From the NCBI GenBank assembly GCA_029261255.1, contig JAJDBQ010000052.1, positions 1 through 37,842 on the forward strand: a DNA stretch of 37,842 nt, read 5' to 3'. Both the position numbers and the translations under genes were made by a program. This DNA is from Nitrospirales bacterium. GTDB taxonomy: Bacteria > Nitrospirota > Nitrospiria > Nitrospirales > UBA8639. Position 1 is the stretch's first letter. Each line of letters begins with the position of its first letter. Below, one piece after another: positions 33,267 to 37,842 of this stretch. Below the pieces are notes generated by a model, which worked only from the letters and a program-made list of their open reading frames with translations, searched no databases and had not been told where the DNA came from.

Positions 33267-35537
33267 TCACTTTTTCTGCAAGGTCATCATCCCTTCCCAT
33301 GAATGAAGGGGGGGATTAATTTTGAATGTTTCAGAGGCATGCAAATAATACTGGCTTGGCCCATCGTTGCCGTACGCCGTGAGACATTCTCGGAATGCCG
33401 TGATGGCTTGTTCCCATTGTCGATTGTGAAAGGCTCGGAGCCCGTCAGCAAAGGTGTGCACGGCATCGTATTGCAGGGCATCGGCCTCGGCTTCTCGGCC
33501 AATCAATTCGTAGATGATGATGGGGCGATTTTTCCCGACCAATTGGAATCGACCTAAATCTCTTGTAAGGAACCCGTCGACGTTCTCTAGAACTTGCCGT
33601 GATCCCAAAATGCGGGTTCCTAGTTGTTTATTCACGCCTTCGATTCTTGTTGCCGTATTGACGATGTCGCCAATGGCTCGGTATTCGTAGTGATCCATGC
33701 AGCCCACGTTTCCCAGCAGCATGGACCCCCCATGTAAGCCAATGCGCGTGGGGAGAGGTGTTTCCGGGTGCTCGGCATTGAACCGGCCGACAGCTTGAAT
33801 GATATCGAGCGCGGCTTCACAAACTTGTTGTTTCATTTCCTGGTTCAGGGTTGGCGCGGCCCAAATGGCTAGGACGGCGTCACCTACGACATCCGAGACG
33901 ATGCCCTGCCTTTTCCGAACCGGCTCAAACACGGTTTTAAAGTATTGATTCATGAACGCGCGTAGTTCATGTAAATCTAAGGATTCGGCTAGTGCGGTAT
34001 AGTGCTCGGCGTCGGTGGAGAGGCAAATACCCTCTACCAGCTCACTGGTGGTGCCAATCGCTTCAATGCTTTTCGTGAGTTGTTCTGCCACTGGGCCTGG
34101 AACGTAATATTGTAAGGCGCGATGAATATTTTCTCTTTCATGATGGGTTTCTCGATATCTCCAGAACACTGTGCCAATGATGGCAAGAGGAAGTTGGAAT
34201 AGCAGAGGTATAACTAGGGGGAGCCATATCGCAAACTGTGAAAACAAGATGAAGGCGATTCCTGCATATATTCCCAACGAGATGAGCCCTGCCCCAATGA
34301 ACCCGATGGCTAATCCAGCACTTGTTCGGAATATGGGTGCTTGGGGAACGATGCGCAACACGAGTCCAAGAAATATTCCCCATGTGATGAGGGTTCCCAG
34401 GTGCTGCCACCATGAGAGTGGGGAAATTTTTCGGTCTTCCAGGAGATTGGCAAATGCTGTGGCGGCAATTTCCACCCCACTTAAATAGAGCCCGTCGGGG
34501 GAGGTGAAGACTGTATGAAATCGATCTTTTTGTTCGGCTTTCACTTCTTCTGACAAGCCCACAAACACGGCTTTCCCTGTAAAATCAATCGATGGGCCAT
34601 CCTCTGGAGGACAAGTTTGTATGACACAGGAATAGGGTATCGTGGTGATTGTTCGTGGAGGACCGTAATAATCGAGGTATTGGCTATCTCCATGTTCGAT
34701 AGCTTTCAGCAACCCCGCTAAGACTTTTCCCTTGAAGGCGGTATTGTTTTCACCCTGGTAGGTCAAGACGTTTACTAATGGGTCGACTATCTGGGGAGTG
34801 GTTCGAATGGTTGATCTCAGTTTCTTTGCGATTTCTTGATGATTCGCTATTTCTTGAGCGTTCCCCTGCGTAGGCAAGACTCCGGGTGTCATGGTGTTCA
34901 CCAATTCCCATACGTGGGTCTTTGGCTGCAGGTCATGAATCAGTGCTGCTACTACTGGCAATGTCGCGAAGTGTTCTGGGCTGGGTTCATATGACCAAAA
35001 TTGATTGACTCGGAACGGGACAGCCGGGAGTGGATTGGGAGCCAACGCATGTGCTGCCTCCCTCAATTGAACTGTGGGGGACAACTGCATGATGATCCCT
35101 GAATTTTGTTGGGTCGTGCTTGGGGTCGTCATTTTTTCGATTAACACGACGTTTCCGGCATTGTGCATCGCTTCAGCGAATTTCGTATCTTCTTCAGCTA
35201 CGCCAGCCTCTTTGAAAAATAGATCGAAGGCGATGGCGGTCGCTCCACGATTGCTGAGTTCCGTGACGAGTTGTGCATGAAGTGATCGTGGCCATTTCCA
35301 AATTTCCTGCGGAACCCCAAGATCGAATGCCGATTTTCGGTCTGTTGTGACGACGACGACATCTTTTGGTGCTGCGCGTTCGCCTCTTAACGTAAACAAC
35401 CAATGAAGCCCCATGTCTTCTTCGAGTGTCATCCCGAGTGGACTCATGCTGGCGATCAAGCCAAACAAGGCCACCGCAAGCCCCATTGTTAGAGCTTTCG
35501 TTTCGATTGGGGCCTGATTGCGATGTTCCCTTTTCAT
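33267..35537 (-). CDS. CHASE2-domain class III nucleotide cyclase
   Basis: 756 residues: a membrane anchor (about 15-34), extracytoplasmic CHASE2 sensor domain (about 40-370), three further membrane segments (about 381-397, 405-435, 438-458) and a cytoplasmic cyclase domain (about 500-680). Catalytic residues are visible: metal ligands Asp509 and Asp553 (VVGDAVLAIW) and transition-state Asn627 and Arg631 (NTATRIE). The two base-recognition positions, Lys and Asp/Thr in adenylate cyclases and Glu and Cys in guanylate cyclases, are Asp549 and Arg620 here, so substrate identity is open. A short C-terminal helical extension follows (about 685-756). It lies upstream of the FecR-barrel gene on the same strand. 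Confidence 0.87.
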   Translation of the reverse strand: MKREHRNQAPIETKALTMGLAVALFGLIASMSPLGMTLEEDMGLHWLFTLRGERAAPKDVVVVTTDRKSAFDLGVPQEIWKWPRSLHAQLVTELSNRGATAIAFDLFFKEAGVAEEDTKFAEAMHNAGNVVLIEKMTTPSTTQQNSGIIMQLSPTVQLREAAHALAPNPLPAVPFRVNQFWSYEPSPEHFATLPVVAALIHDLQPKTHVWELVNTMTPGVLPTQGNAQEIANHQEIAKKLRSTIRTTPQIVDPLVNVLTYQGENNTAFKGKVLAGLLKAIEHGDSQYLDYYGPPRTITTIPYSCVIQTCPPEDGPSIDFTGKAVFVGLSEEVKAEQKDRFHTVFTSPDGLYLSGVEIAATAFANLLEDRKISPLSWWQHLGTLITWGIFLGLVLRIVPQAPIFRTSAGLAIGFIGAGLISLGIYAGIAFILFSQFAIWLPLVIPLLFQLPLAIIGTVFWRYRETHHERENIHRALQYYVPGPVAEQLTKSIEAIGTTSELVEGICLSTDAEHYTALAESLDLHELRAFMNQYFKTVFEPVRKRQGIVSDVVGDAVLAIWAAPTLNQEMKQQVCEAALDIIQAVGRFNAEHPETPLPTRIGLHGGSMLLGNVGCMDHYEYRAIGDIVNTATRIEGVNKQLGTRILGSRQVLENVDGFLTRDLGRFQLVGKNRPIIIYELIGREAEADALQYDAVHTFADGLRAFHNRQWEQAITAFRECLTAYGNDGPSQYYLHASETFKINPPLHSWEGMMTLQKK

Positions 35538-36290
35538 GATCCTTTTGCCTGGAATATTCCGCGCACGTTCTTGATGGAAGATTGCACCGTTTTTCTCTCT
35601 TGCTCACCGATGCTACAAAATTTTTTGAATAATAACTACTCCTTGGTAAAAATTTTGATCGAATGTCATTTTGACCTAATTGAGGGAACGAGGACTGAAC
35701 CGAATGGCCTAGATGATTGCAGAAATTAAAATTTCAGTTCTGGAGGATAGGGTCGGAGAGCTACAAAATGGTTCTGGAGAGATAAATGCTGGACTTTCCG
35801 CTAACTCTCGGAAGGGTTTTTAATGGAATACTGAGAAAATGAAAGCGAAGAGGGGAAGAAGGCCGTTGGTTGGCATGAGAGCGGTGGGGGGATTTTACGG
35901 ATCAGACTGAATATATGGTTCTCATCTTATCTCACTCTGATCGTTGGCATCGGTCTCAGGGAGCGTTTGCCCGCTCAATAAGATCCTTGTCTTTGTCTGA
36001 TTCTTTGTCATTCTGCTGTTCGAGGTTGCCGGGTTTCGGCCCGGCAGCCGAGTGACTTTCCTTTCGGGGAAAGTCACCAAAGCCATTGGCGCCCCGTCCG
36101 GCCTCATGACATGAGCTGGACGCAAGACACCAGGAGCGCGCCCCAACTCGCTGCGCTCAAACAAGGGTCGCCGGTTCTTGGGAGTGTCCACCCAGAGGGC
36201 CGGCCGGCCGGCGTCGGACCTTGGGAGACAAACCGTTCAGGGAGTCAGAGGCAAAAGCGTGGAACCATAAAAATTCCGTATGATCCAATA
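35538..36290 (-). other. Intergenic region holding a GC-rich structured segment
   Basis: About 750 bases. The left half is ordinary AT-rich sequence without a gene. The part from roughly 36020 to 36230 is strikingly GC-rich and contains two strong hairpins and a GGCCGGCCGGCC tract near 36200. An 89-codon minus-strand frame across it is probably not a protein gene. Confidence 0.55.
36026..36077. repeat. Two adjacent hairpins with identical TTTCGG loops
   Basis: First: GCCGGG-TTTCGG-CCCGGC at 36028-36045, extendable by two pairs. Second: GTGACTTTCC-TTTCGG-GGAAAGTCAC at 36052-36077, ten pairs. I have the impression of having met this paired sequence as a dispersed element in other bacterial genomes, but cannot verify that here. 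Confidence 0.65.
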
Positions 36291-37085
36291 TTACGTCTGG
36301 TAGGTTGCCGTCGCGTGGCAATTGTCACTCACTGTGACTCTAGTTACGGCACCCTGTGGGATGTTGCCATCTAATGTTTGGGAAATGATCTGCGCTAAAT
36401 TTTCTTTGGTGGGCGGAGTTTGTTGAAAGTCGGATTCAAGGCTGAGGTTCTTGTGGTTCCATCGTTGGATAATTTTTGCTTGGACACGTTCATCTAATTG
36501 TTCGAGGTTAATGATTTGGCCCGTTTCTGAATCGATTGGGCCATCGATCGTCAGCCCAATGGTGTAGTTGTAGGCACCCACTAATTCAGTGGAGATGTTC
36601 ATGGCCGAAGAAAAACAATAATTACGGGTAATCGTGGTGAGCGGTGCGGTAGCAGGGCTTTGGGACTTCTCTAATGATTGCCTTGTGACTTCAGCAAAGA
36701 GGGTTTCATCTTCGTAGAGGCGAATTCTGTCGAGGTCAGGTAGTTTTGGATGTTTTTCTAACAGGTTCCAGAGCGTCAGCGCGAGGTTTTCTGTGGTCGG
36801 AATGCGGTTCGCGAAATAGGGTGTGTCTAAGTTTAAGTTTTTATGATCAAATTCAATTAACACATCCCAGAGATGAAGCTTGAGATCATAGAGGTTGATG
36901 ATCATCCCCGTGACTGGATCAATCTCTCCGCACAATGTCACTTCTAATAAATAATTGTGCCCATGGGTATTCACATTGTTGCATGCGCCAAAGACTTGGC
37001 GGTTTTTCGCATCATCCCAATCAGGATTGTGGTAACGATGGGATGAACAGAATTCGAGGCGTTTGGTTAATGTGGCTTTAGACAT
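36291..37085 (-). CDS. Tandem 6-pyruvoyl-tetrahydropterin synthase/QueD-like protein, second domain degenerate
   Basis: 264 residues made of two homologous halves. The first (1-130) has zinc ligands His16, His41 and His43 (HGHNY), catalytic Cys35 in FGACNNVNTHGH, and FDHKNLNLDTPYF followed by TTENLA; the Cys-x5-His-Gly-His spacing matches animal-type pyruvoyl-tetrahydropterin synthases more than E. coli QueD. The second half (145-264) keeps TGQIINLEQLD, HKNL and TKENLA but lost the zinc ligands (SSAMN for SSHR, VGAYNY for HGHNY), so it is probably structural. The substrate would be dihydroneopterin triphosphate. Queuosine, folate or biopterin routes are all possible; no pathway partner is adjacent. 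Confidence 0.82.
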   Translation of the reverse strand: MSKATLTKRLEFCSSHRYHNPDWDDAKNRQVFGACNNVNTHGHNYLLEVTLCGEIDPVTGMIINLYDLKLHLWDVLIEFDHKNLNLDTPYFANRIPTTENLALTLWNLLEKHPKLPDLDRIRLYEDETLFAEVTRQSLEKSQSPATAPLTTITRNYCFSSAMNISTELVGAYNYTIGLTIDGPIDSETGQIINLEQLDERVQAKIIQRWNHKNLSLESDFQQTPPTKENLAQIISQTLDGNIPQGAVTRVTVSDNCHATATYQT

Positions 37086-37200
37086 AGGACTTGGGTTTCA
37101 TCTACGAGGTAGTAAAAAAATGCGCTTTCGGTTTTAGCGTAGGAAAATCTATTTGCCAATACTGCGACTATGTCTTGAGGACTTTAAGTTTCTAAACATT

Positions 37201-37235
37201 CCTCCCCTTTGTAAGGGGAGGCTAGGTGGGGTAGA
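37201..37235 (+). repeat. Short palindromic intergenic repeat, copy 5
   Basis: CCTCCCCTTTGTAAGGGGAGG then CTAGGTGGGGTAGAG. The stem has compensating changes relative to copies 1-4 (CCCC/GGGG), so pairing is maintained. Confidence 0.75.
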
Positions 37236-37297
37236 GATTCAACTGTGACCCCTGGAATTGGGCTATCAGCTCTCATAGCAAGTTAGCTGTTGGTGTT

Positions 37298-37334
37298 TCT
37301 ACCTCCCCTCCGCCCCTCCTTACAAAGGAGGGGG
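37298..37334 (-). repeat. Short palindromic intergenic repeat, copy 6
   Basis: Reverse-orientation member facing copy 5, about 60 bases away; the two can form a larger stem-loop, as bacterial interspersed mosaic elements do. Confidence 0.75.
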
Positions 37335-37382
37335 ACTCAGGGACCATCAGTTATATCTTTACCTGAACTAAATTAGGAAGAG

Positions 37383-37436
37383 CAAAAAAAGAAGGGCTGA
37401 ACTTCGGTACGCAGTGTACAGCAAGCTCAGCCCTTC
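37383..37436 (-). terminator. Intrinsic terminator of erpA
   Basis: Read on the minus strand: GAAGGGCTGA and TCAGCCCTTC form a ten-base stem (37427-37436 with 37391-37400), followed by an uninterrupted T run (37390 down to 37384). It lies 30 bases past the erpA stop. Confidence 0.88.
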
Positions 37437-37466
37437 ATGTTTTCAATAAACTGTGAATGCGTACGA

Positions 37467-37787
37467 TTACGTCGAAAAGGAACTGCCGCAGCCACAGGTG
37501 GATTTCGCTTGTGGGTTTTTAATTGCGAAACCAGAACCTTGCAGGCTATCCACATAGTCCACTTCAGCACCACTGAGCATCGGGGCACTTTGTGAATCGA
37601 CAATGACTTTCACATCACCTTTTTCCACGATAGTGTCATCGTCGCTCGTTTTGTCTTCGAACGACATACCGTACTGATATCCGCTGCAGCCTCCGCCTTT
37701 TACATAAATGCGAAGTCCGACGGCATCTTCTTCTTCCTGTATCAGCTCTTTAATTTTCTCTTCAGCAATTTCGGTAATTGTAACCAT
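37467..37787 (-). CDS. erpA: ErpA-like A-type Fe-S carrier
   Basis: 106 residues with all three A-type cysteines: Cys34 in GGGCSGYQYG and the C-terminal TCGCGSSF. The YQYGMSFED segment and VDSQSAPMLSGAEVDYVD are of the ErpA type. It hands clusters to target enzymes and complements the IscA of the isc operon, away from which it is encoded. An AGGGAGG lies upstream of the ATG. Confidence 0.92.
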   Translation of the reverse strand: MVTITEIAEEKIKELIQEEEDAVGLRIYVKGGGCSGYQYGMSFEDKTSDDDTIVEKGDVKVIVDSQSAPMLSGAEVDYVDSLQGSGFAIKNPQAKSTCGCGSSFST

Positions 37788-37842
37788 GTGTGTGTCCTCC
37801 CTTTATGATCGTCACGAAAAATGTAAAATTCTTCTTTCCTTT

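Noticed and set aside
32680..33300. 206-codon minus-strand frame between the FecR-barrel and cyclase genes
   Set aside because: It overlaps the starts of one real gene and the end of another, translates a palindromic repeat, and shows no protein-like pattern.
35922..36191. 89-codon minus-strand frame across the GC-rich island
   Set aside because: It coincides with strong hairpins, has no ribosome site and its composition follows the GC-rich structure. I treat the DNA as a structured element.

Overview
The window is 37.8 kb of a moderate-GC (my eye estimate is just under 50%) bacterial chromosome. The most telling marker is a five-subunit 2-oxoacid:ferredoxin oxidoreductase whose extra subunit belongs to the 'CO dehydrogenase beta-like' family. 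That layout is typical of chemolithoautotrophs using the reductive TCA cycle, such as Nitrospira, Leptospirillum and Hydrogenobacter. With trmFO-xerC-hslVU, a complete isc operon, an outer-membrane beta-barrel protein and frequent intergenic palindromic repeats, I favour a Nitrospirota member (a Nitrospira-like nitrite oxidiser). This is inference; no nitrite oxidoreductase or 16S gene is present.

Layout. 1-3091 (minus): trmFO, xerC, hslV and the start of hslU, coupled by stop/start overlaps. 3168-4583: a CysQ-type phosphatase and a divergent small membrane protein. 4600-8847: the oxidoreductase operon (epsilon, alpha, beta, gamma, delta) between a near-consensus promoter with a long leader and a strong terminator, followed by a small acidic protein and tRNA-Asn. 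9517-11695: a divergent pair, a haem-oxygenase-like diiron enzyme and an EgtD-like histidine methyltransferase. 12042-15693: a Crp-type regulator, a class II cyclic-nucleotide phosphodiesterase behind a Crp-like operator, and a GAF/AAA+/Fis regulator with an altered GAFTGA loop. 16776-23080: a divergent [2Fe-2S] ferredoxin and the operon iscR-iscS-iscU-iscA-hscB-hscA-iscX. 23167-25566 (minus): a class A penicillin-binding protein. 25861-28600: a peroxiredoxin, a thioredoxin-like protein, and an unstable stretch with a 336-bp direct duplication, a BrnT/BrnA toxin-antitoxin locus whose toxin is split by a 188-bp MITE-like element, and short palindromic repeats. 28638-35537 (minus): an orphan protein, a large FecR/TPR/beta-barrel envelope protein, and a CHASE2 class III nucleotide cyclase with an unusual specificity pair. 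36026-37787: a GC-rich double hairpin, a tandem pterin-synthase-like protein and ErpA.

How the genes fit together. The oxidoreductase, isc genes, ferredoxin and ErpA form a carbon-fixation plus Fe-S supply set: the oxidoreductase needs several [4Fe-4S] clusters. The cyclase, Crp protein and phosphodiesterase are the parts of a cyclic-nucleotide circuit, although the cyclase's base-recognition residues make its product uncertain. The most novel-looking items are the methyltransferase/diiron oxidase pair, the FecR-barrel/CHASE2-cyclase pair with a charge-swapped cyclase active site, and the MITE-split brnT.
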